From: CAUZEO01 sp963578625
GTDB lineage: Bacteria; Verrucomicrobiota; Kiritimatiellia; SLOV01
Direction: 5' to 3'
NCBI GenBank assembly: GCA_963578625.1
Contig: CAUZEO010000003.1
Coordinates: forward strand, 1-61,620
DNA length: 61,620 bases
Below are positions 43,290 to 52,960 of the stretch, in pieces (the first letter of the stretch is position 1; every line of letters begins with the position of its first letter). The translations under genes were made by a program, and so were the position numbers. The notes beneath the pieces are model-generated. The model did no database searches and had not been told where the DNA came from. It saw only the letters and a list, made by a program, of their open reading frames with translations.

Positions 43290-44504
43290 GTGGTTGTGAG
43301 CTTTAAATCTGCATTTGTGATATGCGCGTACGTGGGCGCATCCGCAGCCCAGGCCCAAGAACCACCCCCGAACCTCCTCCCCAATCCCGGCTTCGAAGAG
43401 ACGCCCGACGCGCTGCTCGGCGAAGGACGAACGATAGGGGAAGGGAAGGACACGTTTTCCTGCCCCGGCTGGTGGGGGGGGCGGAGCAAGGGGACGGTGC
43501 GGGTGTCGGGCGATACACGCGACAAGGCCGGCGGGAAGACCAGTCTTCGGTTCGATTTCCTCGATCCCGATACCGACAACGAGGTCTTCGTTCAAGGCCG
43601 GGTCCACGGGGTCAAGCCACGCACCATCTATCGCCTCGGGGGCAAATTCAAAGTGCTCAACGTCAACTGGGTCTTCTCGTTCAGCCACACGTATGAGTAT
43701 GTGGGAGACGAACGCGTCGGCGGCACCGGGAGGCGGACGATTAATTACCCGACCTCAAGCGGATTCGAAGACCGCGAGGTCTGGATCATCACCGGGCCGA
43801 AGGTTTCCTGGATCGAAGTACGAATCCAGTGGCGGGGCCGGCCGACCATCGAGGGGATCGTCCGGCAGCCGTCGATTGTCTGGATGGACGACCTGGTGCT
43901 GGAGGAAATCGGCCCGGTGTTTCCGCCAGAAGGCGACTACCTGGCCGAGGATTTCGAGGGCAAGGAGCTGGACGGGTGGGTGCTCACCGAGATCGGGGCG
44001 CATTGGGAACCGACCGATCCCGGGTACGGGGACGCACGCAGCCCGCAGATCTCCGATGAGCAGGCCCACAGCGGGAAGCAGAGCCTCAAGATGGTCCCCA
44101 CCTGGGGCGTAGTCACCCGGCCCTTCGACCGGGAGGTCAGCAATTGCATCGTGACGGGGTGGTTCTACGAGGTACCCAGTACCCCCAACGACAAGTGCCG
44201 CGGCATCGTGCTGCTCGCTGACGACGGCAAGCGGGTGGGGTTGGGCACGCACCGCGAATCGCTGTCGAACTACATCTGCTACCTCGATACCGGAGTGAAG
44301 GTGACCGATGTGCCCAAAAGCCAGGCGTGGCACGAGTTCAAGTTCGATGTCACCGAGGGGGAGGGAGTGGTCTGCTTCATCGACGGAGTCGAAGTGGGAC
44401 GGACCGACAAGATCGACCGCTTCAGCAGCGTGCAGATCGGCGAACACGCCTGGCGCGGCAGCACCGCGTTCGTGGACGATCTCTCCATCGTGATGAAACC
44501 GTAG
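43290..44504 (+). CDS. Secreted jelly-roll-like protein, paralogue C
   Basis: 404 residues from GTG 43290 with an AGAGGAAGGG ribosome-binding site. Signal peptide (FVICAYVGASAAQAQ), then NLLPNPGFEETP, a typical start of a carbohydrate-binding jelly roll, with the family signature EGIVRQPSIVW. The second half is LamG-like, ending EGVVCFIDGVEVGRTD and GEHAWRGSTAFVDDLSI. Closest relative in the window is 31023-32366. It is 13 bp upstream of the large secreted glycosidase, so probably co-expressed; it may bind the same polysaccharide that enzyme attacks. No catalytic motif found. Confidence 0.8.
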   Translation: MVVSFKSAFVICAYVGASAAQAQEPPPNLLPNPGFEETPDALLGEGRTIGEGKDTFSCPGWWGGRSKGTVRVSGDTRDKAGGKTSLRFDFLDPDTDNEVFVQGRVHGVKPRTIYRLGGKFKVLNVNWVFSFSHTYEYVGDERVGGTGRRTINYPTSSGFEDREVWIITGPKVSWIEVRIQWRGRPTIEGIVRQPSIVWMDDLVLEEIGPVFPPEGDYLAEDFEGKELDGWVLTEIGAHWEPTDPGYGDARSPQISDEQAHSGKQSLKMVPTWGVVTRPFDREVSNCIVTGWFYEVPSTPNDKCRGIVLLADDGKRVGLGTHRESLSNYICYLDTGVKVTDVPKSQAWHEFKFDVTEGEGVVCFIDGVEVGRTDKIDRFSSVQIGEHAWRGSTAFVDDLSIVMKP

Positions 44505-44517
44505 CCCAAAGCGCACC

Positions 44518-47500
44518 ATGGAGATCGAGAATATGAAAGCCCACGCGACACTGGTTATTTTCGCTTTCGTCCTTCTTTTCGGCGACGCCTTCGCCTCCGA
44601 CCTGACCGTGGGCAAGAAAGCAATGTTCAGCGAGGATTTTGAGCTGGACGTGTACGAGTGGCGGATGGAGGAGGAGGGGGCAACCGAAGAGGAACTCCCG
44701 CAACTGATCCGAACCGACCTCGCCGATGAGGGCCACAACGCGCTGGCCCTGCGCGGGAAGCGGGGGATCCTGGCGCTGGACCTGGTCACGGAAATCAAGG
44801 GGATCGTCGAGTTCCGCGTCCGGTTCGATCCGCCCTTCGACTACACCCGCATGTTTGCCGTGGGGCTCGACGACGAGGAGGTGCTGCTGGGCCTGAACGG
44901 GTCCGGGACCTTCACTCTTGTCGCGAAGGACGGCTGGAAGCTGACACCAATGGAGGCCGGCGGCGGGTGGCACACCTTTACCTACGATCTGAGTGGGGTT
45001 TTTGCGCGCATCTACATCGACGGGCGGAAGGTGGCCGAGCTGGAGCACCTGCGCGAACTGAACCGGGTGCGTCTCGGGATCAACCATGGCAAAGGGGGGA
45101 ATTGCCTGGTCGACGCCTTTGTGATCTATAGCGCCGAGGCGGGGATCGCCGAGGACGAGGCCGTGGAGGTCGAGATTCCCCTGCTGGGCTGGGACGACGG
45201 GTTCAAGTCGTGCCGCGCGGCCTCGGAGACGCCGGAACCCGGCCGGCTCGGCATGACGGACGCAGTGGCCCGGACCGGGCGGCACTCCCTGGAGGTGGAG
45301 TTCGGACCGTATCCCTCCGGCGGCGGGCGGGGTTTCAATTTCCATCGCCGGATGCCGCTCCCCGGGGTGCCGCAGAAGATCGGACTCTGGGTACGCGGCG
45401 ACGGGTCCGGGAGCGAGATCGGCCTGGGATTCGACACCCCGAACAGCCACTTGAAATACCGGATCCCGAAGGTGACCTGGACCGGGTGGAAGAAGGTCGA
45501 GATCGACCTGACCCGGGAATGCGACCAGCTCTATGGCCGGGAGTGGGCGCTGAAGGAGGCGGCGCACGAAGGCGCATCGATCGTCCAGTTCGTCATCCCC
45601 AATCAACCTGCCGGAGCGAAGGGACATGTCTATCTCGACGACCTGACGGTGACCACGCGGCTGAGCCGCCATGCGCCGTACGTGCTCTACGCCGAGAACA
45701 CGGCGGAGGACAACATCGTGGAACTGGGCGACCCGGCGGAGTTCATCCTGCGCGTGGGGAATTACGGTGAGCAGGACGCTATGTTCACCATCGACTACCA
45801 GTTGCGGGACTACGAGGGACGCACCGTGCATAACGCCTCGACGTCGATCGAGGTGCCGGCGGGGCAGAACGCGCATGCCCGGCTCCAGGTCGACGACCTG
45901 TTCAACGGCTGGTACCAGGCGCTTTTTATCCTGACGCGCGACGGGCGTACCCTGATGACGGAGGAGGAGTCGATCGCGGTGTTGGCGCCGCTGGACCCGG
46001 CGGTTTTTTCCGACGCCAATCCGTTGGGGAATTACTCCGGGCCCAGTCGGGTGCTTCCGCGCATCGGGATGGCCGAATGCTACGTGAACAATCCGCCCTC
46101 GCCGAAAGAGTTGGCCTTTCTGGAAGAACACAATTTCACCGGGATTGTTTTCTACCAGGCTCCGAAGTGGGCCTATCTCCCGGACGAGGAGATGCACGTC
46201 GCGGCCGAAGCCTGGGCCGAAGAGATCGCGGAGACCTCGGCCTCGCTGAAGGGCAAGCCGATCTACTACAAGGTCCTGACCGAACCGAACAACAGCGGCA
46301 TCTCCCCACCGCGGTGCTACGAGGTAATCAAGTACGCCCACCGGGGACTGACGAAGGGCGACCCGGAGGCGAAGATCATCGGCCTCAACACCTCCAAGTT
46401 CGACTGGGGCCGGCAGAAGGTGGTGTGGGGCCTGGGCGGGGTCCGGTATATTCACGCCGCCGGCGTGCATCCCTACGTGGGCGCCCACATGGGGGGCATC
46501 CGGCCCGAGCGGGTTCACGGCATCGGCAACCTGATGAGCATGCTCCGGCTCGACGACATGTTGCGCCGCCACAACCAAGGCCGGCCGAAGAAGATCTGGG
46601 CCAGCGAGTTCGGGATGACCTCGTCGCTCACGGATCCGAACGAAGGCAGCTACGAACGGCAGGCCGACCTCACCGCCCGGACCGTCATCGTGTTCAAGAC
46701 CATGGAGAACTTCGGCAAGATTCACTACCACCTCCCGCGCGACTCCTCGGTGTGGGGGAAGTTCGGGCTTTTCACGGTGACCGGCGAACCCAAGCCGGCG
46801 GCGGCGGCGTTTCACACCTTGGCGAGGCGGTTGACCGGGGTGAAGTGGCTGAAGACGATCGAAGCAGAGAACAACGTCCGCGCGTACCTGTTCGAGACGC
46901 CGGAGGCGGGCCGGCAGATGATTGCGGCGTGGGCGATCGAGGGAGGGGAGGCTTTATCCTTGCCGGTTGCCTGTGAGGCGGTCGAGGTGATGAATCTGAT
47001 GGGAGGGGTTCGCATGGAGACATGCGCGGATGGACGGTTGAAGCTGGGTCTGACCGAGTCGCCGGTCTTCGTGTCATCTGTCGGAGGGACCCGCCTGGTC
47101 GATCAATGGGTCCAGGTGGAGCGGCGGTATCGCGAGCTGCGCACCGGATCGGTACAGACTCCCTACGTAGTTCGAGTCGCGAACCTGGGGTCGGAGTTAC
47201 TGGCGGGCACACTGACATGCGATCCGCCGGACGGAATCACGGCCGCGGAAGCGAAACAGGGGTTCGAGGTGCCGCCCGGCGAAACAAGAAATTTCACGGT
47301 CGCGATCGATGTCGCCGCTGATTGTGAACCCGGATTGCGCGATCTGGTCTTTGCCTTGGAGTCCCACCCGCTCTATTCAAGCCGGAGCATGATCAGCGTC
47401 GTGCGGCCGGAGACCGCGCTGGCCCCGGCCCGCGTTGCCGAAGCGCCGGTGATCGATGGAAAACTCGACGAGGAAGCCTGGCAGGATACGAAGGCTTTCA

Positions 47501-48042
47501 CCCCGTTTCTCGACGACACCACCGGTTTCGTCCCGCTTGTGAACCAGGAAGTCCGCCTGGTCTACGATGCGAAGGGGCTGTACGTCGGCATGACGTGCCG
47601 GACGCGGGCGGGAGAGGCGTTGCGTGCCGATCACCAGGAGCGTGACGACCCGCTTCTATGGCAGGACGAGTGCGTCGAGCTCTTCCTTGACCCCGACCTT
47701 GACCGGAACAACTACTACCAGTTCATCGTCAACGTCGAGGGCGTTGAGGGAGACCGAAAATACGTTGACACGAAGACGCAGAAGCCGGACTGGGAGGGAG
47801 CCGGGGATTGGGACGGATCCATGACGTCCGCCACCTCGCGCACGGAAGACAGGTGGGCCGTGGAAATCCACATCCCGTGGGAGGACGTCGAGGTCGAGCC
47901 GGGCCGCGTGCATCGGATGGGCATCAATCTCTGCCGCAAGTACGCCCCGGTGGGCGATGCCACCATCCGCTCCTACACCCCGAGCGGCATCCAGGTCCAC
48001 GGGGTGGAATCCTACCCGGTGGTCGAGGTTGACCTGCGATGA
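44518..48042 (+). CDS. Secreted clan-A-type glycoside hydrolase-like protein with CBM9-like C-terminus
   Basis: 1174 residues (ATG 44533 is likely the true start, with GGAGAT upstream, giving MKAHATLVIFAFVLLFGDAFA as signal peptide). LamG-like domains span about 20-210 and 225-380, an Ig-like segment 390-490, and a TIM-barrel-like catalytic region about 510-790 with candidate acid/base E589 (TEPNNSG) and nucleophile E697 (IWASEFGM). A second beta region follows, then a CBM9-like domain from about 968 (VIDGKLDEEAWQDTKAF; LYVGMTCRTRAG; WAVEIHIPWEDVEVEPG). It is the paralogue of the truncated gene at 1-2574. Secreted; likely an endo-acting glycosidase on a complex polysaccharide. Glycoside hydrolase family not assignable by eye. 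Confidence 0.85.
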   Translation: MEIENMKAHATLVIFAFVLLFGDAFASDLTVGKKAMFSEDFELDVYEWRMEEEGATEEELPQLIRTDLADEGHNALALRGKRGILALDLVTEIKGIVEFRVRFDPPFDYTRMFAVGLDDEEVLLGLNGSGTFTLVAKDGWKLTPMEAGGGWHTFTYDLSGVFARIYIDGRKVAELEHLRELNRVRLGINHGKGGNCLVDAFVIYSAEAGIAEDEAVEVEIPLLGWDDGFKSCRAASETPEPGRLGMTDAVARTGRHSLEVEFGPYPSGGGRGFNFHRRMPLPGVPQKIGLWVRGDGSGSEIGLGFDTPNSHLKYRIPKVTWTGWKKVEIDLTRECDQLYGREWALKEAAHEGASIVQFVIPNQPAGAKGHVYLDDLTVTTRLSRHAPYVLYAENTAEDNIVELGDPAEFILRVGNYGEQDAMFTIDYQLRDYEGRTVHNASTSIEVPAGQNAHARLQVDDLFNGWYQALFILTRDGRTLMTEEESIAVLAPLDPAVFSDANPLGNYSGPSRVLPRIGMAECYVNNPPSPKELAFLEEHNFTGIVFYQAPKWAYLPDEEMHVAAEAWAEEIAETSASLKGKPIYYKVLTEPNNSGISPPRCYEVIKYAHRGLTKGDPEAKIIGLNTSKFDWGRQKVVWGLGGVRYIHAAGVHPYVGAHMGGIRPERVHGIGNLMSMLRLDDMLRRHNQGRPKKIWASEFGMTSSLTDPNEGSYERQADLTARTVIVFKTMENFGKIHYHLPRDSSVWGKFGLFTVTGEPKPAAAAFHTLARRLTGVKWLKTIEAENNVRAYLFETPEAGRQMIAAWAIEGGEALSLPVACEAVEVMNLMGGVRMETCADGRLKLGLTESPVFVSSVGGTRLVDQWVQVERRYRELRTGSVQTPYVVRVANLGSELLAGTLTCDPPDGITAAEAKQGFEVPPGETRNFTVAIDVAADCEPGLRDLVFALESHPLYSSRSMISVVRPETALAPARVAEAPVIDGKLDEEAWQDTKAFTPFLDDTTGFVPLVNQEVRLVYDAKGLYVGMTCRTRAGEALRADHQERDDPLLWQDECVELFLDPDLDRNNYYQFIVNVEGVEGDRKYVDTKTQKPDWEGAGDWDGSMTSATSRTEDRWAVEIHIPWEDVEVEPGRVHRMGINLCRKYAPVGDATIRSYTPSGIQVHGVESYPVVEVDLR

Positions 48043-48104
48043 GCGCGGGTCGTTCAAGTTGCCACGCGATGAATCCGATCCTATGCTTTCACGAATGACA
48101 GGGT

Positions 48105-48184
48105 CCAACCACGACTTCTTTCGTCGAAACGGCTAACGGAGCTACGGGCCCCCGCCGCCCATGAAAGGACAAAGAAGTCGTTGG
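48105..48184. repeat. Imperfect inverted repeat in intergenic region
   Basis: CCAACCACGACTTCTTT (48105-48121) and AAAGAAGTCGTTGG (48171-48184) can pair over about 14 bp with a two-base bulge around a 49-base loop. It lies in the 248-bp gap between the large glycosidase and the sulfatase, where no gene is evident. It could be a weak terminator or a repeat remnant. Confidence 0.4.
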
Positions 48185-48290
48185 CCGGGCCGATCGACAA
48201 AGCTTACGACAAAGTGAAATCACATATGCGGCGCCCGAGACCTTCTGAACCCTGAACCATTCCTGAGCCGACTGGCAAGCCCCCGAGCCT

Positions 48291-49766
48291 TTGAACCCTC
48301 CCCCCAACATCCTCTGGATCGGCACCGACGAGCAGCACCGCGGCTCGATCGGGTGCTACGGTTCCGTAAACTGCCGCACGCCGCATGTCGATGCGCTGGC
48401 AGCGGAGTCGATGGTCTTCGACCAGGCTTTTTCTCCCATGGCGGTCTGCGCACCGACCCGTGCCTCGATCCTCACCGGCAAACTGCCCAGCGAGGGGAGC
48501 GTGATCGGGAACGGCGACATGGAGTTCACCATGCCGTTTCGGGAGATCACGAAGAAGGAGGTCCCGCTTCCCACCTGGGTCCCCGCCCTGAAGGAGGCGG
48601 GCTACCGGTGCGTGCATGTCGGCAAGTGGCATGTTCTTCCTGAATGGGAAGACCGTCCCAGCCACTTTGGATTCGAGGGGCCGGATTGGCCGGGGTTCGG
48701 ACAGATCTGGGACGAGGAGGACTACCGGGATTATCGCGTCTCGATCGGTCTTCCCCGTGAGCTGGAGTTCAGCGAGGAGATCAATGCACTGCACCCCATG
48801 GGCGGTTCGCCCTTCGAGCCCAAGTCCGCGCGGCTGGCGGGGCCTGTGGAGGGGAGCCTACCCTACTTCGTGGCGGAGAAGACCATCGAGTCGATGCGCG
48901 AGGTAGCGTCCGCGGCAAGGGCCGGCGAGCGGCCGTTCTTCCTGCGCTGCGAGTTCTGGGGCCCGCACATTCCCTGCATCGTCACCGAACCCTACTACTC
49001 GATGTACGATCCGGCAGCGCTGCAGTTGCCGGAGAACTTCGGCGTGCTGGGCGAGAACAAGCCGGAGATCCACGCCAACATGTCGGGCGGATGGGGGATC
49101 GCCACCCATCCGGAGGATGTCCAGCGTCGATTCATCGCCTCCTACCTCGGCTACGTGAGCTGCATTGACGCCCAGGTGGGACGGATGCTGGCCGCACTCG
49201 ACGAGCTGGGACTGGCGGAGAACACCATCGTGGTCTACACGTCCGACCACGGCGACAGCCTGGGAGCACACGGGATCTACGACAAGGGGCCGTTCATGTA
49301 CGACGACATTTATCGCGTGCCCCTCATCGTGCGCTGGCCGGGCACGGTCCGGCCCGGCCGAAGCGACGCCCTGGTCTATAACATGGACATGGGCGCCACG
49401 ATGTGGGAGGTGGCCGGGGCGCCCGTCCCGCCGGGCGGCTCCGCCCGCAGCCTGCTCCCGGTCCTGCGCGGCGAGGCTGCGAATCTCGGCCGCGAGGCGA
49501 TCATCTGCGAACTGTGGCTGCAGTGGGACTTCTATCCCCAGGCCATGGCACACTCGGGTCGGGAAAAGTTCGTCTACAATTTCGGCGGCACCGACGAGTA
49601 CTACGACCTGGCCACCGATCCCGGGGAACTCCGCAACCGGATCCGCGACCCGGCGGTCCGCGATCGCGCCCAGACCCTGAAGACCCACCTGCACAACTGG
49701 ATGAAACAGGTGAAGTCGCCCATGCTGGAAGGCTTCGAGCGGACACAGGCAGCCAAGGCTCTTTGA
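48291..49766 (+). CDS. Sulfatase, formylglycine-dependent
   Basis: 491 residues from a TTG start; no clear ribosome-binding site, and no alternative that keeps the conserved N-terminus NILWIGTDEQHRGSIG (metal ligands D13 and E14 region). The formylglycine motif is CAPTR at C53, followed by ASILTGK. Further active-site blocks are HVGKWHVLPEW and VVYTSDHGDSLGAHG; the C-terminus DEYYDLATDPGEL is typical. There is no signal peptide. It differs clearly from the sulfatase at 27992-29470, suggesting different positional specificity on sulfated sugar. It follows the large secreted glycosidase gene after a 248-bp gap. Confidence 0.92.
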   Translation: MNPPPNILWIGTDEQHRGSIGCYGSVNCRTPHVDALAAESMVFDQAFSPMAVCAPTRASILTGKLPSEGSVIGNGDMEFTMPFREITKKEVPLPTWVPALKEAGYRCVHVGKWHVLPEWEDRPSHFGFEGPDWPGFGQIWDEEDYRDYRVSIGLPRELEFSEEINALHPMGGSPFEPKSARLAGPVEGSLPYFVAEKTIESMREVASAARAGERPFFLRCEFWGPHIPCIVTEPYYSMYDPAALQLPENFGVLGENKPEIHANMSGGWGIATHPEDVQRRFIASYLGYVSCIDAQVGRMLAALDELGLAENTIVVYTSDHGDSLGAHGIYDKGPFMYDDIYRVPLIVRWPGTVRPGRSDALVYNMDMGATMWEVAGAPVPPGGSARSLLPVLRGEAANLGREAIICELWLQWDFYPQAMAHSGREKFVYNFGGTDEYYDLATDPGELRNRIRDPAVRDRAQTLKTHLHNWMKQVKSPMLEGFERTQAAKAL

Positions 49767-49865
49767 GGAGCGTAGGACAAACCGGGGGCAAACCGGCAGT
49801 ATTCTCCCGCAAGTTACCACACGCAGAGGTATCAACCGTAGCGGAAGCTCCTTGAGTATCGGTAA

Positions 49866-50033
49866 CGAGACATCGACCGAGCTCTCAAGAGGGTGCGGGC
49901 GAACCTGTGGAATTTCCGTGCCTACGAAGAGCGGGCCCTGCTCCAGAAGAACATTCTCAAGGTCATCGAGGGACAGGGGCTGTCGTTAGAGGCTTCGGGA
50001 TCGGATCCCCATTCCAATTGCGACTTCGTCTGA
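49866..50033 (+). pseudogene. C-terminal remnant of an unidentified gene
   Basis: A short open stretch bounded upstream by an in-frame TAA, without a start codon or ribosome-binding site, encodes RANLWNFRAYEERALLQKNI and on to SNCDFV-stop. It has good amino-acid composition and a helical pattern, unlike the surrounding non-coding frames, so it looks like the tail of a lost gene. Identity unknown. The rest of the 352-bp gap between sulfatase and oxidoreductase shows nothing recognisable. Confidence 0.4.
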
Positions 50034-50118
50034 GTCCTGGGTTTTCGTGGATCAGAGCCTTGGCAATCCCGGGGAGCGTGTGGCATGATCCTTCCTGAAT
50101 CGAAAGGTCTCAAGGTGC

Positions 50119-51306
50119 GTGAGCATGACGGAAACAACCGATGTCGTGATCGTCGGCGGAGGGTCGACCGGAACGAGTACAGCGCTTCACCTGGCTCGAC
50201 TTGGCGTCCGGGTTGTCCTCGTCGAGAAAAATCTCATCGGAAGTGGACAGTCGGGACACGCGGCAGGAATCGCGCGCACGCATACGCCGGTGATCGAAGC
50301 AGCACGGGCGGCCAAGGAGTCGCTTGATTTTTTTCAGAACTTCAAGGAGACGGTAGGCGAGGACATTCCGTTCCACAGAGTTGGCTACCTCGTGATCTTT
50401 CCGCGGGAGGTCAAAGACCTCGTTACCGAACACGCCGCCCGCTTGGAGAGCATCGGTAGCTATAGTCACGTCATCGGGGAGGACGAGGCTCGGGCGATCT
50501 TCCCGCCGATGGAGTGTCGGGAACCGGCGACGTATCTGTTCGAAGCAGCGGCGGGATATATCGACCCCATGGCCGTCACCCGGGCGCTCGCCGATGCGGC
50601 GATCCGGGAAGGGGTTCAGGTATGCGAGGGCGTTCAGGTCAACTCGTTGAACGTGACGAATGGACAAGTTTCCGGAGTTGTGACAACGGGCGGCGTCATC
50701 AATTCGGCGAAAGTTTTCCTGGCGACCGGTGTGTGGACGAATACGCTCTTGCGAGATCTCCACGCCCAGATCGCCGTCTATCCTCACCGGACGGAGGCGA
50801 TTTTCCTGAGGCGACCGCCGGCGGAGCACGGTGATCATCCGGTGATCGACGACAAGCACAACCTCGTTTATTACAGGCCCCAGGGTCGGGATCAATCGTA
50901 CGTCGGATATCTGGAAGCGATGAGGCACCCGGATCGCGATAGCCTGGACCGGGGCGACCCTGACAACCTCCGTCAGGGAAACACTCTCGAGACCGTGCGC
51001 GACCTGCACGAGAGAGTATCCCGGAGAGTCCCGGCCTACCGAAAGGGCTACTGGAAGAGCGGCTTTGCGTGCGTTTACGACGTTACGGAAGATTGGTTGC
51101 CCACGTTCGATGAAATCGAGAGCGCCGGAGGTCTGTTCGTCGCCTCCGGCTTCAGCGGTGGAGGATTTCATCTGGCGCCCTGGATCGGCAGAACGATGGC
51201 GGAGTACATCTCGAGCGGTGAGAAGCCGAAGGAACTCGAGCCGTTCGCGAATGGACGGTTTCGGGACCGTACGTTGATCACGGGTGTTTACCCGTTTGCC
51301 AGATAG
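50119..51306 (+). CDS. FAD-dependent oxidoreductase of the DAO (glycine/D-amino acid oxidase) family
   Basis: 395 residues; GTG 50119 or ATG 50125. The FAD-binding Rossmann motif is at the N-terminus (VVIVGGGSTGTSTALHLARLG, with VVLVEK closing the fold), followed by SGQSGHAAGIAR. A C-terminal GLFVASGFSGGGFHLAP is the second FAD contact typical of sarcosine/dimethylglycine-type oxidases. It oxidises a C-N or C-O bond of a small substrate; sarcosine-like or sugar-derived amines are possible, not readable here. It stands alone on the plus strand with more than 150 bp of non-coding sequence on both sides. Confidence 0.88.
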   Translation: MSMTETTDVVIVGGGSTGTSTALHLARLGVRVVLVEKNLIGSGQSGHAAGIARTHTPVIEAARAAKESLDFFQNFKETVGEDIPFHRVGYLVIFPREVKDLVTEHAARLESIGSYSHVIGEDEARAIFPPMECREPATYLFEAAAGYIDPMAVTRALADAAIREGVQVCEGVQVNSLNVTNGQVSGVVTTGGVINSAKVFLATGVWTNTLLRDLHAQIAVYPHRTEAIFLRRPPAEHGDHPVIDDKHNLVYYRPQGRDQSYVGYLEAMRHPDRDSLDRGDPDNLRQGNTLETVRDLHERVSRRVPAYRKGYWKSGFACVYDVTEDWLPTFDEIESAGGLFVASGFSGGGFHLAPWIGRTMAEYISSGEKPKELEPFANGRFRDRTLITGVYPFAR

Positions 51307-51491
51307 GAAATTCCCCCGCCACGCACCGTCAATCCGAATGACGTGAACACATCACGAATCCTTCAACCCTTTCACCGATATCCTCGCCAACCCTTGGTTC
51401 TGCCACACGATGGTGGCATGCCCGGTGGGTAGAAGGCGTGTGGACAGCTTGCTACTTTGGGGTGGATTCCGACTGATTTCTCCACGACACT

Positions 51492-51851
51492 ATGCGCATG
51501 GAGCACGGAGAGCCACATCATCACCCCAACCTGGTCTTCACGTTGGCCGACGTTGAGGCCATCCGCGAGAAGGTTGCCCGGTATGACTGGGCCCGGAATC
51601 TCTACCGGCGCATCAAGACCGCCGTCGACGGCGGAACGGAGGCCTACTATCCGCCGGGGCGGCGTTTCTCCATGGCCAATCCGGATCCGGGCATGGCGGC
51701 CTTTCCCGACGAGGGCCCCGGGCGGCGGGCGGTACTGGAAACGCCGGCGTTCCGTATCGATTTCCGCGGGGCATATGTGTACCTGCGCATGGTGGAAGGA
51801 AAGGTCGCGGCAGTACAGGGGAAGGTGGAAGAGGCCGTGGCAGTGGCCTGA
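51492..51851 (+). pseudogene. Heparinase II/III-like gene with large internal deletion
   Basis: 119 codons that join the start of the heparinase-like protein (HPNLVFTLADVEAIRE; YDWARNLYRRIKTAVDGG) to its extreme C-terminus (LETPAFRIDFRGAYVYLRMV; GKVAAVQGKVEE). Compared with the intact gene at 21593-24082, about 720 residues in the middle are missing, so no catalytic region remains. The frame is retained across the junction. It ends 15 bp before the Gfo/Idh/MocA gene. Sequence upstream, 51307-51491, holds nothing recognisable. Confidence 0.85.
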
Positions 51852-51866
51852 CCTGACTTCGCTTCG

Positions 51867-52952
51867 ATGATCTCCAGCGCGACCATCCGGGAACTGCAGC
51901 AGCGTTGGCCGTTGCCGTCGGCGCCGCGGCCGATCGTGGTGATCGGGGCGGGCGGCATCGTCAATGACGCCCATCTTCCGGCGTATGCCGCCTGCGGCTT
52001 TGAGGTCGCCTCGGTATTCGACGTGGATCGCGGGCGCAGCGTGAAGACGGCGGAGGCCCACGGCATTCCCCGCGTCTGCGACTCGCTGGACGAAGCCGTG
52101 GAGCGGGAGGGCATCGTCTTCGACATTGCCGTGCCGCCCGATCGACTGGCTTCCGTCGTCGAGCGTCTGCCGGTGGGCGCCACCGTATTGATGCAAAAAC
52201 CAATGGGTGCCAACCTGGAAGATGCCCGGCGCATCCGGCAACTCTGTCGGGAACGGGAGTTGATCGCCGCGGTAAACTTCCAGCTTCGATTCGCCCCCAT
52301 GATGCTGGCGCTGCGGGACCTGATTCGTCGCGGCGTCCTGGGCGATATCGTGGACGTAGATGTTCACCTGAACTACCTCGAGCCCTGGGACTTGTTCCCC
52401 TTTCTCAAGTCGCAGGCCCGGGTGGAGATGATGATCGCCTCGATCCACTATTTCGACTGGATCCGCAGCCTGCTCGGCGAACCCGAAGGGGTCTACGCGC
52501 GGTCAATTCCCCACCCGGAATACCCGGGCATCGAAACGACGCGCACCAGCGCGATCCTGGATTACGGCGGGGCCACGCGTTGCTGCCTGTCACTGAACAA
52601 CACATGGGCCTATGGGGCGCGGCATGAGGCCACCGCCGTGCGCGTTGAGGGATTGAAGGCCGCGGCGGTTGTGCGCATCGGCGCCCTCATCAACTACCCC
52701 CAGGGGGAAAAGGACACGTTGGAAATCGCACGGCGTCCGGCGGGCGATGCGCCCGTTTCCTGGCAGCCGGTGCCGTTGGTGGGCGGCTGGTTCCCGGATG
52801 CCTTCCGGGGTACGATGTCGAACCTGCAGCGCTACGCCGCGGGGGAGGACGAGATCCTGGTCACCCATTTCGAAGATGCCTACCGGACCATGGCCATGAT
52901 CGAGGCGGGTTACGCGTCCAATGATCACGGGCGGACACCAATTCCGGAGTAG
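51867..52952 (+). CDS. Gfo/Idh/MocA family oxidoreductase
   Basis: 361 residues, typical length. N-terminal NAD(P)-binding fold with VVIGAGGIVNDAHLPAY and a FDVDRG strand end. The family lysine motif appears as LMQKPMGANLEDA (K in the EKP position), and the C-terminal beta-sheet domain includes VNFQLRFAPMMLAL. Such enzymes oxidise or reduce sugars, inositols or sugar acids. The gene is 8 bp upstream of L-fuconate dehydratase, so it probably acts in the same pathway, for example on fucose or a keto-deoxy sugar acid (inference). Confidence 0.9.
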   Translation: MISSATIRELQQRWPLPSAPRPIVVIGAGGIVNDAHLPAYAACGFEVASVFDVDRGRSVKTAEAHGIPRVCDSLDEAVEREGIVFDIAVPPDRLASVVERLPVGATVLMQKPMGANLEDARRIRQLCRERELIAAVNFQLRFAPMMLALRDLIRRGVLGDIVDVDVHLNYLEPWDLFPFLKSQARVEMMIASIHYFDWIRSLLGEPEGVYARSIPHPEYPGIETTRTSAILDYGGATRCCLSLNNTWAYGARHEATAVRVEGLKAAAVVRIGALINYPQGEKDTLEIARRPAGDAPVSWQPVPLVGGWFPDAFRGTMSNLQRYAAGEDEILVTHFEDAYRTMAMIEAGYASNDHGRTPIPE

Positions 52953-52960
52953 GAGGAACC